A DNA stretch of 64,000 nucleotides from DAIDKA01 sp036489445. Its GTDB lineage: Bacteria; Pseudomonadota; Gammaproteobacteria; Steroidobacterales; Steroidobacteraceae. Shown here piece by piece: positions 1-9,691 of the stretch. The notes under the pieces are model-generated. The model worked only from the letters and a program-made list of their open reading frames with translations, was not told the DNA's origin and searched no databases. Numbering within the stretch: the stretch's first letter is position 1; each line of letters begins with the position of its first letter. The position numbers and the translations under genes were made by a program. The DNA lies in NCBI GenBank assembly GCA_036489445.1, contig DASXFV010000050.1, positions 1-64,000 on the forward strand, in the 5' to 3' direction.

Positions 1-8
1 CGCTTGAC

Positions 9-2063
9 ATGAAAAACGCAGGGAAAAATCTCAATTCCGTGCTGCAGGAGCGCCGCCTCTTTGCGCCGGATCCGCAGTTCATTGCCCAGGCGCAACTGAA
101 AGCCGATGAACTGCAGCGGATGCGCGCACACGCTGCAGCCGATCCTCAGGCCTTCTGGGCCGAGCACGCACGCCGGGAATTGATCTGGCATCGGCCCTTC
201 ACGCGGGTGCTCGACGAGTCGCGCGCACCGAATTTCGAGTGGTTCGCGGATGGCCAGTTGAATGTGGCCTACAACTGCCTGGACGTGCATTTGCGCGACC
301 GCGGTCACAAGACCGCACTGATCTTTGAAGGCGAGCCCGGTGATTCGCGGCGCCTGTCCTATCAGGAACTGCATGCCGAAGTGTGTCGCGCCAGCAATGC
401 GCTGCGCGCTCTGGGTGTGCGCAGTGGCGATCGCGTCGTCATCTATATGCCCCTGGTACCGGAAATCATCATCGCCATGTTTGCCTGTGCGCGCATCGGT
501 GCCGTGCACTCGGTGGTGTTTGGGGGCTTCTCGGCGCTGTCGCTGCGCGAGCGCATCGAGGATGCGGGCGCGCGCGTGCTGCTGACCGCCGATGGGGGTC
601 ACCGCGCGGGTAACGTCGTTGAACTGAAGGCCGCCGCCGATGAGGCGTTGTCCCAGGGCTGCGCGACGATCGAGAAGGTTGTGGTGCTCAAGCGCACGGG
701 CACCCAGGTGTCGATGGTGAACGGTCGGGACATCTGGTGGCACGATGCCATCGGGGGCCAGTCGCCGGTGTGTCCCCCGGAGTGGGTGGATGCCGAGCAT
801 CCGCTGTACCTGCTGTATACCTCCGGTTCCACCGGCCGACCCAAGGGGATTCAGCATTCCAGCGCCGGCTATCTGCTCGGCGTGAAGCTGACGACCCGCT
901 GGGTGCTGGATGTGCGCGAGGATGATGTCTTCTGGTGCACCGCTGATGTGGGCTGGGTGACGGGGCACAGCTACGTGGCTTACGGACCGTTGGCGCTGGG
1001 CGCTACGGTGGTCATGTACGAAGGCGCACCGACCTGGCCGAATGGCGGTCGCTGGTGGCATATCTGCCAGAAGCACGGCGTGACGATCCTCTACACAGCC
1101 CCCACCGCGATCCGCGCGCTGATGAAACTGGGCGACCAGATTCCCGAGGCCCACGATCTGTCGCGACTGCGCCTGCTGGGCAGTGTCGGTGAGCCCATCA
1201 ATCCGGAGGCCTGGATGTGGTATCACACGGTGATTGGCCGGCAGCGCTGCCCGATCGTGGATACGTGGTGGCAGACTGAGACCGGCGCTTTCATGATCGC
1301 CCCGATTCCCGGCGTCACGCAGACCAAGCCCGGTTCCTGTACCTATGCGCTGCCCGGCATCGAGGCCGACATCGTCGATGAGGATGGGGAGCCTGTGACG
1401 CAGCCCGAGGCGGGCGGATACCTGGTGATCCGCCGCCCCTGGCCGGCCATGTTGCGCACCATCTGGGGCGATAATCGGCGCTACATCGAAACCTACTGGG
1501 ACAAGTTTCAGGGCCGCTTCTACCTTGCCGGCGATGGGGCGCGCCGTGATGCCGATGGTTACTTCTGGATCATGGGGCGCATCGATGATGTGCTGAAGGT
1601 ATCGGGCCACCGCCTGGGAACGATGGAGGTGGAGTCGGCGCTGGTGGCGCATCCGCGCGTTGCGGAAGCGGCCGTCGTCGGCCGGCCGCATGACATCAAG
1701 GGCGAGTCGATCTTTGCCTACGTCGTGTGTCGCGGCGAGCGACCAACGGGCGCCGCGGCGATCCAGCTTGCCGCCGAACTGCGCGACTGGACGGGCAAGC
1801 AGCTCGGCGCCATTGCCAAGCCCGATGACATCCGATTCGCCGAGGTACTGCCCAAGACACGCTCTGGAAAAATCATGCGCCGGGTGCTGCGTGCGCTGGC
1901 GCGTGGCGAGGAGATCACACAGGACATCTCGACCCTGGAAAATCCGGCCATCATTGCGCAATTGCGCGGCGAGCAGCCGGCTGCCGACCCGCCAGCCCTG
2001 CGTAAGCCACCGCGCAAGCGCACCCGCAAGGCACCCGCCAAGCCCGCAGACGACGCCAATTAA
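9..2063 (+). CDS. acsA: Acetyl-CoA synthetase (AMP-forming)
   Basis: 684-residue acyl-adenylate-forming enzyme that activates acetate (possibly propionate) with ATP and CoA in the cytoplasm. Visible are the P-loop YTSGSTGRPKG near residue 270, the acetate-pocket motif VDTWWQTETG near residue 420, the hinge and GRIDDVLKVSGHRLGT block near 520-540, and the C-terminal PKTRSGKIMRR, whose lysine is the catalytic residue acetylated in this family. Length matches Acs (about 650) plus about 30 extra residues rich in Pro, Lys and Arg at the C terminus (PALRKPPRKRTRKAPAK), which is unusual. The ATG is 8 bases from the window edge, so promoter and ribosome site are out of view. It converges on the S46 peptidase gene with 3 bases between the stop codons. 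A propionyl-CoA synthetase is less likely because of the WWQTETG motif. Confidence 0.93.
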   Translation: MKNAGKNLNSVLQERRLFAPDPQFIAQAQLKADELQRMRAHAAADPQAFWAEHARRELIWHRPFTRVLDESRAPNFEWFADGQLNVAYNCLDVHLRDRGHKTALIFEGEPGDSRRLSYQELHAEVCRASNALRALGVRSGDRVVIYMPLVPEIIIAMFACARIGAVHSVVFGGFSALSLRERIEDAGARVLLTADGGHRAGNVVELKAAADEALSQGCATIEKVVVLKRTGTQVSMVNGRDIWWHDAIGGQSPVCPPEWVDAEHPLYLLYTSGSTGRPKGIQHSSAGYLLGVKLTTRWVLDVREDDVFWCTADVGWVTGHSYVAYGPLALGATVVMYEGAPTWPNGGRWWHICQKHGVTILYTAPTAIRALMKLGDQIPEAHDLSRLRLLGSVGEPINPEAWMWYHTVIGRQRCPIVDTWWQTETGAFMIAPIPGVTQTKPGSCTYALPGIEADIVDEDGEPVTQPEAGGYLVIRRPWPAMLRTIWGDNRRYIETYWDKFQGRFYLAGDGARRDADGYFWIMGRIDDVLKVSGHRLGTMEVESALVAHPRVAEAAVVGRPHDIKGESIFAYVVCRGERPTGAAAIQLAAELRDWTGKQLGAIAKPDDIRFAEVLPKTRSGKIMRRVLRALARGEEITQDISTLENPAIIAQLRGEQPAADPPALRKPPRKRTRKAPAKPADDAN

Positions 2064-2066
2064 GAG

Positions 2067-4154
2067 CTAGCGGCGGGGGGCGCCGAGCTCGGTCAGCAGC
2101 GCACGCGCCCCATACACCACGCGCAAGGTTTCCGCTAAGGCCGCCGTGTCGACGGCTACGGCGCGATTGTCCGCCGGGTCGAACCAGAAAGCTCCCGCGA
2201 TGGAGTGAATGTTGCCATCGAAGATCACACCCACGATGTTGGCTCGGGCATCCAGCAGCGGGCTGCCTGAATTACCGCCCACGATGTCGTTATTGGTGCT
2301 CAGATTCAGCGGTGTGTCGAGCCTGAGAAGCCTGCGCGCATCCAGCCAGCGCGCCGGCACAGCGAAGGGGTCGTAGCCGTTGGCGCGCGCGTACAGTCCG
2401 CTCAGCGGCGTAAAGGGAGCGATCAGCCGATCATTTTCGCGCCAGCCCTGCACGGTGCCCATATTCAGGCGCAGCGTGAAATTGGCATCCGGGTATTCGC
2501 TGGCTCCAGACTGGGCGAAGCGCACGCGGGCGATCTGTTCGGCAGCCTGTCGCGTCGGGGCTTCGACCTCGTCCTCATACTGCGTGCGCAGCGCCCGGGC
2601 CGCCGGATCGATGCTGCGTGCCAGTTCAATCATCGGATCCCGGGATGCATCCAGCGCCGCCTTGCCGCCATTCCACAGCCGCAGGCGATAGGCGGAATCC
2701 TTCAGCCGGGTGCCCGCGATGAGTCTTGCGCTGAGACTGTCCGGAGAGTCCTTGGCCAGCAGCCGGTGCACCAGCGGATAGTCCGGCCCCAGGTACTCGC
2801 GCATCTGCGCGAGGGCGAAGGACAGCGTCAGCTGCTCCAGATCCGTGTAGATGGGCGCGTTGGCGCGCAAGGTCTGCACGAGCCTCGGCAGTGCGCTATC
2901 GGTGTATTCCCGCAGGCGTTCATCATTGGCCTTGGGCCGCTCCGCGGCGGCCCGCACCAGGGTGCGCGCATAGCTGAACAGCAACGAGTCGAAGCCCGCG
3001 CCACCCTCTATATATGAATAGGGCAGCGACAGGAGCCGCTTGCTGTCCTGCGCACGGGCGATCTGCTCCCACGGATCCACCGCGTCGTGACCGGGGTGGG
3101 ACTGGGACACGAATCTGGCACGCAAGGCGCTCTCCGCGCTGCGCAGGCGATTGATCTGCCCGGTATCATGCAGCGCATCGAGTTCGCCGCGCCGTACCTT
3201 GAGTACGTTCTCCAGGTTCATCAGCGTCATTTGCGCAATCCGCTGATTGGCGGGGCGGATATCGCCGAACTCGATGAGCGCGCCGCGCAGTTCCGAGTCG
3301 CGCAGGATGGCATGCGGCAGTTCCACGTCCCGCATTTCCAGCAATTGCGCCACCGTCAGGTGGCGATAGGTGGAGCCGGGATTGCCCGGCACAAATACCG
3401 GTTCACCGGCCTGGGGTCCGTTGAAGTCCAGGTGCAGAAAGCCCGGCGTGTGTGCGGGCGCGCCGTTGGAGTCGTAGGCGCGCAGCAGTGCGATATCCAG
3501 GTCCCAGCGTGGGTACTGGAAATTATCGGGATCGCCGCCGAAGGCGGCGATTGCCAACTCGGGCGCGAACACCACCCGCAGATCCGTGTAGCGCCGATAG
3601 CGGTAGAGGTAGTATTGCCCGCCGGCGTAGAGCGCGACCGTCTCGCAGCGAATCTGCGCCTGCGCGGTCGTGCTGCGCGACTGCTCCTCGCAGGCCTGCT
3701 CCAGGCGCGTCTGGGTCCTCTTGCGGGCGGCGTTGGCCGCAGGTGCATCGAGATTGCGCGTGGCGGCGGTCATTGCCGCGGTCACATCCTGGGTATCCAG
3801 CAGCACATCGGCCACTTGCGAACTGCAATGCAGTTCGCCAGCGCGTGAAGGGGCCAGGAAGCCCTCAGTGATCAGGTTCTGATGGCGCGTGGAGCGTTCG
3901 GCGAGACAGTTGCGGACGCAGTGCTGATTGGTCAGCAGCAGACCATCGGCGGAGACAAACGTCGCGCTGCAATTGGCCAGTCGGACACTGGCATCGCGCA
4001 CGCGGGCCAGCCAGTCGGGAGTCAGCTCCACGCCAAACTGCTGGTGCAGCGCCGCGCTGGGCAGCAGCTGCAGCGGCCACATGCCTTCATCGGCCCGGGC
4101 AACGCCGGTGAGGGCAGCAGCGAGCAGCAGGCAGGCAAGTGAAGCCTTCAGCAT
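2067..4154 (-). CDS. S46 family dipeptidyl peptidase (DPP7/DPP11-like)
   Basis: 695-residue secreted serine exopeptidase that would remove dipeptides from peptide N termini, probably in the periplasm. It has a signal peptide (MLKASLACLLLAAALTGVARA). The catalytic His lies in LLTNQHC near residue 77, the Asp in GGDPDNFQYPRWDLD near residue 210, and the nucleophile in GGNSGSP near residue 630. The residue following FD after the serine motif is Gly (FDGNIHS); in characterised S46 enzymes Gly there goes with hydrophobic P1 preference (DPP7) and Arg with acidic preference (DPP11), so DPP7-like specificity is inferred. S46 peptidases are known mainly from Bacteroidetes and xanthomonads. It starts 1 base after the stop of the VOC gene, so it is the last gene of a leftward run. 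Confidence 0.92.
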   Translation of the reverse strand: MLKASLACLLLAAALTGVARADEGMWPLQLLPSAALHQQFGVELTPDWLARVRDASVRLANCSATFVSADGLLLTNQHCVRNCLAERSTRHQNLITEGFLAPSRAGELHCSSQVADVLLDTQDVTAAMTAATRNLDAPAANAARKRTQTRLEQACEEQSRSTTAQAQIRCETVALYAGGQYYLYRYRRYTDLRVVFAPELAIAAFGGDPDNFQYPRWDLDIALLRAYDSNGAPAHTPGFLHLDFNGPQAGEPVFVPGNPGSTYRHLTVAQLLEMRDVELPHAILRDSELRGALIEFGDIRPANQRIAQMTLMNLENVLKVRRGELDALHDTGQINRLRSAESALRARFVSQSHPGHDAVDPWEQIARAQDSKRLLSLPYSYIEGGAGFDSLLFSYARTLVRAAAERPKANDERLREYTDSALPRLVQTLRANAPIYTDLEQLTLSFALAQMREYLGPDYPLVHRLLAKDSPDSLSARLIAGTRLKDSAYRLRLWNGGKAALDASRDPMIELARSIDPAARALRTQYEDEVEAPTRQAAEQIARVRFAQSGASEYPDANFTLRLNMGTVQGWRENDRLIAPFTPLSGLYARANGYDPFAVPARWLDARRLLRLDTPLNLSTNNDIVGGNSGSPLLDARANIVGVIFDGNIHSIAGAFWFDPADNRAVAVDTAALAETLRVVYGARALLTELGAPRR

Positions 4155-4155
4155 C

Positions 4156-4872
4156 CTAAAGTGTACCGGTCAGCAACAGCAGTAACGTCCCCTCGGGCGC
4201 AGCCAGCAACGCGTTCCCTTCGGGCGCCAGGCCGCGCGGCAGCCGTGTTTCAGGCGCGATGCAGGTGTGGCGCAGGCGGCTGATGGTTGCGCTCATGTCC
4301 GGTGCGCAGAACACCAGCGCCGGTGCGCGCAGCAGCTGCGGCAAATGCAGCGCCAGGTCGATCCCGTCACTGGTCAGGCTCTGGTGTGGATATGGTTCGT
4401 CCACCTCGGGCATGGCGACGAACCCCAGGGGTTCCCAGAACGCCGCCGTGGCCGCCAGATCGCGCGCCGGCATGCTGTAGTGCGCGAAGTAGCCGCAGGG
4501 CGAAACCTGGTCCGCAGCGCCCTCGGCCGGAGAGAATGTCCGTGCCGCCACCATGCGGACTTTCTGGCCCGCAGGATCCGTGAACTCGATCCGGTTGAAC
4601 ACTTCCGGATCGGTCTGACGCAGCTGCAGCTGCACGCCGGTGTCGTCCAGCGTCGCGGCAATTTTCGGTACATCCGGATGGATGAAGGTGATGGCGGCGA
4701 AGTCGGGAGCCTCGTGCAGGCCCAGCACCATGCGTCCGTCGGTGACCACGCCGTAGCGATGGGGCCATGCATCCCCGGTAGCCGCCTGCCAGAAACCCAG
4801 GCGCTCGTAGAAATCGATGGAAGCGCGGATGTCCGCGGTTGCGACGCTGATCTCGTGAAATCTGCCCGGCAT
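4156..4872 (-). CDS. Two-domain VOC (glyoxalase/bleomycin-resistance fold) protein
   Basis: 238-residue protein made of two tandem vicinal-oxygen-chelate modules. Module one starts at FHEISVATADIRASIDFYERLGF; module two starts near residue 130 at FAHYSMPARDLAATAAFWEPLGF. The open frame extends further upstream but runs into hemH; the ATG at 4872 (MPGRFHEIS) fits the fold and lies 23 bases after the hemH stop. The second module ends in a run of leucines (GTLLLLLTGTL). VOC proteins include dioxygenases, glyoxalases and antibiotic-binding proteins, and the substrate cannot be read here. Its place between hemH and a peptidase gives no clear hint. Confidence 0.85.
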   Translation of the reverse strand: MPGRFHEISVATADIRASIDFYERLGFWQAATGDAWPHRYGVVTDGRMVLGLHEAPDFAAITFIHPDVPKIAATLDDTGVQLQLRQTDPEVFNRIEFTDPAGQKVRMVAARTFSPAEGAADQVSPCGYFAHYSMPARDLAATAAFWEPLGFVAMPEVDEPYPHQSLTSDGIDLALHLPQLLRAPALVFCAPDMSATISRLRHTCIAPETRLPRGLAPEGNALLAAPEGTLLLLLTGTL

Positions 4873-4895
4873 GCAGGTGCGATGCGCCGATGAGC

Positions 4896-5966
4896 TCAGG
4901 CCGGTTCGCTGCGCGGCACGGTGGCGGCACTGAGACGGAAGCCGGCGTCGGCCCATCCCTGGGCGTGCTGGCAGATCAGATCCGCCAGGAAGCGCACGTG
5001 CCCGGGACTGGAATTGAGCGCGGGGACATAAGAGAATTTCCGGCCGCCCGCCTGCATGAAGCGTTGCCGGTTTTCCATGTCGATCTCCTCCAGGGTCTCG
5101 AGGCAATCTACCGCAAAACCGGGACACACCACCGTCACGTCGTCCACGCCCCGCGCCGGCAGACGCGTGATCTCCTCGAAAGTATAGGGCTGCAGCCACT
5201 TGGAGGGCCCGAGGCGGGACTGGAAGCTGACGCTCCATTCGCCGTCCTTGAGCAGCAGTTCATCGGCCAGCAGGCGCGCAGTCCGGTGACATTTGAAGAA
5301 GTACGGATCGCCCTTGTCGAAGTAGGCTTCAGGGATGCCGTGAAACGACATCAGCAGATGGCCGGTGCGTCCCTGCTGCTCCCAATGGGTCTGGATCGAA
5401 GCGCTCAGGGCGCCGGTGAGTCCGGGATGGTCATGGTAGTCGCTGATGAAGCGCAGCTCCGGCAGCCAGCGCCAGCGTTCCAGCTCCTGGGCCACCTGGT
5501 CGTACACCGCACCCGTGGTGGCGCCGCAGTACTGCGGAAACAAGGGCAGCACCAGAATGCGCTGCGCACCGGCCTGCTGCAGCTTGAGCAGCCCGGCCGC
5601 CACACCCGGTGTCGAGTACAGCATGCCCAGCTCCACTGAGAACGGCGCCAGTGCCCGCTGTGCAAGGGCGCTCGCCAGCTGTGTGCGCAGCGCCCGCGAG
5701 AGACTCAACAATGGCGAGCCGTCGGGGGTCCAGATCCTGCGGTACTTGGCCTGCGACCTGCGGGGCCGGGTGCGCAGCAGGTAGCCATGCAGTATGGGCC
5801 GCCACAGCCAGCGCGGCAGCTCTATGACCCGAGGATCCGACAGAAACTTCGCCAGGTATCTGCGGATGTCGTGCACTTCCAGGCTGTCCGGCGTGCCGGT
5901 ATTGACCAGCAGAATGCCGATGCGCTCCGCGTTCTGCCGGAAGTCAGGTGAGCTGATGTAGCGCAA
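4896..5966 (-). CDS. hemH: Ferrochelatase
   Basis: 356-residue enzyme inserting Fe2+ into protoporphyrin IX, the last step of protoheme synthesis. Conserved parts seen: the N-terminal RIGILLVNTGTPDS, the metal-site His209 in LLMSFHGIPE, and the acidic motif DCLETLEEID near 288-295. The frame is open far upstream inside the dienelactone hydrolase gene, but no ATG precedes the conserved start. The TTG at 5966 gives (M)RYISSPDF, matching the usual gammaproteobacterial N terminus (MRY..PDF), and lies 19 bases after the upstream stop. A TTG start is therefore proposed. Co-directional and tightly spaced with its neighbours, so probably co-transcribed. Confidence 0.93.
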   Translation of the reverse strand: MRYISSPDFRQNAERIGILLVNTGTPDSLEVHDIRRYLAKFLSDPRVIELPRWLWRPILHGYLLRTRPRRSQAKYRRIWTPDGSPLLSLSRALRTQLASALAQRALAPFSVELGMLYSTPGVAAGLLKLQQAGAQRILVLPLFPQYCGATTGAVYDQVAQELERWRWLPELRFISDYHDHPGLTGALSASIQTHWEQQGRTGHLLMSFHGIPEAYFDKGDPYFFKCHRTARLLADELLLKDGEWSVSFQSRLGPSKWLQPYTFEEITRLPARGVDDVTVVCPGFAVDCLETLEEIDMENRQRFMQAGGRKFSYVPALNSSPGHVRFLADLICQHAQGWADAGFRLSAATVPRSEPA

Positions 5967-5985
5967 CGTCTGTCGCTCGCTGGCG

Positions 5986-6678
5986 CTAGTTGTGCACCGG
6001 GGCGGATTCGCCGCGCAGGTGCCGGGCCAGAAAGGCCAGGGTGCGCTGACGTGCCAGCTGCGCCGCCTCGGCATTGAAGCTGGCGCGCATATCGCAATTG
6101 AAGCCGTGCTCGGCACCCGGATAGATATGGAACGTGCCCTGCTTGTCTGCAGCCCTGATCTGATCGATGTCACTTTGCGGAATATGGGTGTCGTTGCCGC
6201 CGAAGTGGTACAGCATCGGGCACCTGGGAGTCTTGGCCAGTTCCTTGGCGATGCCGCCGCCGTAGTAGGCGACACCACAGGCGACGGGCAATTCGCAGGC
6301 GCTGATATAGGCCATTTTGCCGCCCCAGCAGAAACCCACCACGCCCACCCGGCCGGCGTGCTTGACCACGGCAATAGCGGCGGCCAGGTCCAGCAGCGTT
6401 TTTTCGGGCCTGAGCTGCTGCACGTAGCCGAAGCCTTCCTTCATGGTCTCTGGGGTGTAACCGAGTTCGATGCCCTTGCGAACCCGGTCGAAGACCGCGG
6501 GCGCGATGGCCACGTAGCCTTCGGCTGCGTAGCTGTCTGTAACCGCGCGAATGTGGGCGTTGACCCCGAAAATCTCCTGGATCACGAGGACGGCGCCCCG
6601 CGGCTTGCCGGCGGGAGCTGCCAGCCAGGCACTGAACTCGTGGCCATCACGAGCCATGAGGGTGGTGAATTCGCTCAT
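5986..6678 (-). CDS. Dienelactone hydrolase family protein
   Basis: 230-residue alpha/beta hydrolase of the dienelactone hydrolase family. The catalytic triad is Cys117 (GVVGFCWGGK), Asp163 (GGNDTHIP) and His191 (GAEHGFN), as in carboxymethylenebutenolidase. The family glutamate lies in QEIFGVN near residue 35. The start at 6678 is preceded by GGAGAC. Longer in-frame starts exist upstream but enter the diguanylate cyclase gene. DLH enzymes open dienelactones in chlorocatechol degradation, but most chromosomal members have unknown substrates and no other catechol genes are near. It is followed 19 bases later by hemH. Confidence 0.9.
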   Translation of the reverse strand: MSEFTTLMARDGHEFSAWLAAPAGKPRGAVLVIQEIFGVNAHIRAVTDSYAAEGYVAIAPAVFDRVRKGIELGYTPETMKEGFGYVQQLRPEKTLLDLAAAIAVVKHAGRVGVVGFCWGGKMAYISACELPVACGVAYYGGGIAKELAKTPRCPMLYHFGGNDTHIPQSDIDQIRAADKQGTFHIYPGAEHGFNCDMRASFNAEAAQLARQRTLAFLARHLRGESAPVHN

Positions 6679-6742
6679 TGGGTGTCTCCGAAGCCTGCCC
6701 CTGGCCCGGTGCCAGGCAGGCAAGGATACCGCCGCGTTCCCT

Positions 6743-8356
6743 TCAGCGCACGACGCAGCGATTACGGCCGGCGTTCTTAGCCTCGTAGAGCGCGCTGTCG
6801 GCCCGCTCAAAGGCCGTTTCCGGCGTATCGCCCATGAGAAAAGTCGTGATGCCGCAGGAGGCGGTAACAGTGACCGGTTTGTCGCGGAAATGCAGGGCGA
6901 TGCCCTGGATGCCGCTGCGAATCCGATTGCAGGCCTTCAATGCCTGTTCCGAATCCATGCCGATGATGATCATCACGAACTCCTCGCCGCCATAACGCGC
7001 CAGGAAATCGGAGCCGCGCACGCTGCGTGCCATGTGCTGGCCGAGGATTCGCAGGACCTTGTCGCCGGCCGTGTGGCCGAACTCGTCGTTGATGGCCTTG
7101 AAGTCGTCCACGTCCCAGGCGGCGATGGTGATGGTGCCGCCCTGGCGCTGCCAGCGCGCGAATTCGTGCGTCATGCGGTCGTCGTACGCGGCACGATTTG
7201 AAATGCCGGTGAGCGCATCGATCATGGCTGCACGCTGCTCCTCCTGCAGGCTGCGCTGCAGGACGCGGCTTTCGCGCTCGAGCTCCTCGACGCGTGCACG
7301 CAGGCTCAGCGTCCGATCCACCTGCGCAGTGAGGCGCTCCTCCTCGCGATTGCGGAAGTCGGACAGATGCGTATTGATGGCTTCCAGCCGGTTACCGACC
7401 CGGCCCCGCAGCTCGGTGAGCGAGGCGGCCTGGGTCATGTCGCTGGAGATCTCGTTGACTTCGCCCATGACCAGCATGTTCAGCTGCTTGCTGTCGTCAC
7501 GGGTGTGGGAGCGATCCTGCTCCTCGAAAGCGAAGAACGCGGAAATCGCCTCCAGGCGCGAATCGATCTGCTGCAGCATGTCCTCGATTTCGCGCTTTTC
7601 GCGCAGCAGCGAGGTGCGCTGTTCGCCGATCAGATTGGTGACCCGCTCCAGCCGCTCGGCAAGTTCATCCGCGGTGAGATCATCGAAGGTGCGGTCATGC
7701 AGGGCGGAGATCGCCGGGCGCAGCTCCGGCAGCGCGGACAGTCGGTCCAGCATTTCCCCCAGCGCGGAATGGATGCGCAGGTTGCGATCCGAGGTGGTGT
7801 CGGTCGGTGACGAGGCGAGCAGCGGGTTCGCCTGCACTGCTGCAGCGGCGTGTGCTGGCGGGATGGCGGCCGTGGGCGCGCTGTCCGCTGCACTCGTCGC
7901 AGACAGCGTCTTGTGGGTCTGGGTGGTTGAATGCAGCGCCCGCTGCGTCTGGGTCGTGGACAGTGGCAACGCACTCCTGGGCGCGGGCGCGGGCGCTGGT
8001 GCTGGCGCGGCGAGTCCGGGCGCGGGTCGAATGCCCGTGGCCTCCGCAGCGGGCTGCGGATCCGGTCCGCGCAACATACGGACGGTTTCGGTGCCGATCT
8101 GATCCAGTGCCGCGACTGCCCGCGATAACGGGTCCAACGCTGCATTGACCTGGGCGATCTCGAGGCGACTGCGGGCCAGAGTCCCGATCTTGCGCAGCTC
8201 TTCATCCAGACGGGCGTCCCGGCCACGACCGGCGAGACAGAGTCGACCTATGAGCAGGCGAAGGACGCTTTCCAGTTGCCCGGACTGCGCCTCTTGCGTC
8301 TCAAGCTGAGCGAGCACCTCGCGATATTTCTGGCGCAGTTCTTGTTCAGATGCCAT
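6743..8356 (-). CDS. Diguanylate cyclase (GGDEF) with long coiled-coil N terminus
   Basis: 537-residue soluble protein with a C-terminal GGDEF domain (about 370-537) that would make c-di-GMP from two GTP. The signature is GGEEF (ARYGGEEFVMII), a catalytically competent variant. An RxxD inhibitory site (RGSD) lies exactly five residues upstream, so product feedback inhibition is expected. The N-terminal 60 residues are helical and charged. Residues about 100-170 are Ala/Pro/Thr-rich low complexity, including a doubled TQTQRALHSTTQTHKTL stretch. Residues about 190-360 are predicted coiled coil. No membrane segment or signal peptide is seen, so the input signal is unknown. It sits 42 bases after the thiolase stop and 64 bases before the DLH gene. 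Confidence 0.9.
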   Translation of the reverse strand: MASEQELRQKYREVLAQLETQEAQSGQLESVLRLLIGRLCLAGRGRDARLDEELRKIGTLARSRLEIAQVNAALDPLSRAVAALDQIGTETVRMLRGPDPQPAAEATGIRPAPGLAAPAPAPAPAPRSALPLSTTQTQRALHSTTQTHKTLSATSAADSAPTAAIPPAHAAAAVQANPLLASSPTDTTSDRNLRIHSALGEMLDRLSALPELRPAISALHDRTFDDLTADELAERLERVTNLIGEQRTSLLREKREIEDMLQQIDSRLEAISAFFAFEEQDRSHTRDDSKQLNMLVMGEVNEISSDMTQAASLTELRGRVGNRLEAINTHLSDFRNREEERLTAQVDRTLSLRARVEELERESRVLQRSLQEEQRAAMIDALTGISNRAAYDDRMTHEFARWQRQGGTITIAAWDVDDFKAINDEFGHTAGDKVLRILGQHMARSVRGSDFLARYGGEEFVMIIIGMDSEQALKACNRIRSGIQGIALHFRDKPVTVTASCGITTFLMGDTPETAFERADSALYEAKNAGRNRCVVR

Positions 8357-8398
8357 CGGTGGGTCAGCTAGGGCCGTAGGTCCTTAGGAGGGATCATA

Positions 8399-9691
8399 TT
8401 ATGCCCGCTCCAGAATTGCTGTGACACCCATACCGCCGGCCGTACAAACTGAAATCAGTCCGCGCTTCGCGCTCTGATCCGCCGCCAGTATCCTGGCGAG
8501 GCTGGCGACAATGCGGGTACCGGTAGCAGCGAAGGGATGACCCAATGCGACACTTCCGCCCTTCACGTTCAGACGCGCCCGATTGATACTGCCCAATGCC
8601 TTGGGCAGTTTGAGCGAGTTGCGGCAAAATTCATCAGATTCCCACGCTGCCAATGTGGCCAGAACCTGGGCCGCGAAGGCCTCGTGCAGTTCGTAGTAAT
8701 CGAAGTCGCCCAGCCCAAGGCCGGCATCTTGCAGCATGGCTGCCACAGCATAGGCCGGAGCCATGAGCAGCCCCTCGGCGCCCGAGACGAAATCCACCGC
8801 CCAGGCCTTGCCGTAGGACAGGTACGCCAGTACCGGCAATCCGCGCTGGCGGGCCCAGTCCTCGGATGCCATCAGTACCGCGCTGGCGCCGTCGGTCAAT
8901 GGGGTGCTGTTCCCGGCCGTGAGCGTGCCGCCCGCAGTCAGATCAAACACCGGACGCAGCTTCGCCAGCTTCTGCGGACTGGTGTCGGCGCGCACATTGT
9001 TGTCGGCCTGGAGCCCCCGGAAAGGCACCACCAGGTCCTCGTAGAAGCCCTCGTTCCAGGCCGCGGCCGCCTTGTGATGACTTTCGTACGCCAGTTCATC
9101 CTGCGCCGCGCGGGTGATATGCCACTTCTGTGCAGTGAGCTCCATGCTCTGACCCATGCTCAGACCGGTGCGTGGCTCCACCACGCCCAGCATTACGGGC
9201 TTGAAGTGCCGTGGCCGCAGACCGAAGAACGGCTTGATGCGCGCCAGCGCCGAGCGACCCATGTAGCTGCGCAGCAGCAATTGCTGGTATGAGCGCGGAT
9301 AGACAATGGGTGGATCACTGATCGAATCCACACCCCCGGCGATGCCGGCCTGCATCTGTCCGAGCGCAATCTTATTGCCCACCAGAATCGCCGCTTCCAG
9401 ACTGGTGCCACAGGCGCGCTGGATGTCCAGGCCCGGGGTGGAGGCGGCAAGACCCGAAGACAGCACGCTTTCGCGCACCAGGTTGTAATCCCGGGAGTGC
9501 TTGATGACCGCGCCGGCGATGACATCGCCCAGGTGCTCGCCGCTGAGCTTGAAGCGTTCGACCAGCGCCTGGAGGGTCAGCGTCAGCATGTCCTGATTGC
9601 CGGCACTCGCGTAAGCCCCGTAGGCCCGGGCAAAGGGGATGCGGATGCCGCCGATGATGGCGACGCGTCGAACCTGCGAGCCTACGAGCAT
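8399..9691 (-). CDS. fadI: Acetyl-CoA acyltransferase (thiolase, FadI-type)
   Basis: 430-residue thiolase for the last step of fatty-acid beta-oxidation, cleaving 3-ketoacyl-CoA with CoA. Key residues seen: nucleophile Cys94 in QRACGTSLEA, the ELHEAFAAQ motif, the GHPFAATGTR histidine motif, and the C-terminal CTAGGMGV with the second catalytic Cys. Length and motifs fit FadI (anaerobic-type beta subunit) better than FadA. Start MLVGSQVRR at 9691 has GGAG upstream; a longer frame to 9802 lacks conservation. No fadJ partner is adjacent. It is divergent from gshA, with 125 bases between start codons holding both promoters. Confidence 0.9.
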   Translation of the reverse strand: MLVGSQVRRVAIIGGIRIPFARAYGAYASAGNQDMLTLTLQALVERFKLSGEHLGDVIAGAVIKHSRDYNLVRESVLSSGLAASTPGLDIQRACGTSLEAAILVGNKIALGQMQAGIAGGVDSISDPPIVYPRSYQQLLLRSYMGRSALARIKPFFGLRPRHFKPVMLGVVEPRTGLSMGQSMELTAQKWHITRAAQDELAYESHHKAAAAWNEGFYEDLVVPFRGLQADNNVRADTSPQKLAKLRPVFDLTAGGTLTAGNSTPLTDGASAVLMASEDWARQRGLPVLAYLSYGKAWAVDFVSGAEGLLMAPAYAVAAMLQDAGLGLGDFDYYELHEAFAAQVLATLAAWESDEFCRNSLKLPKALGSINRARLNVKGGSVALGHPFAATGTRIVASLARILAADQSAKRGLISVCTAGGMGVTAILERA

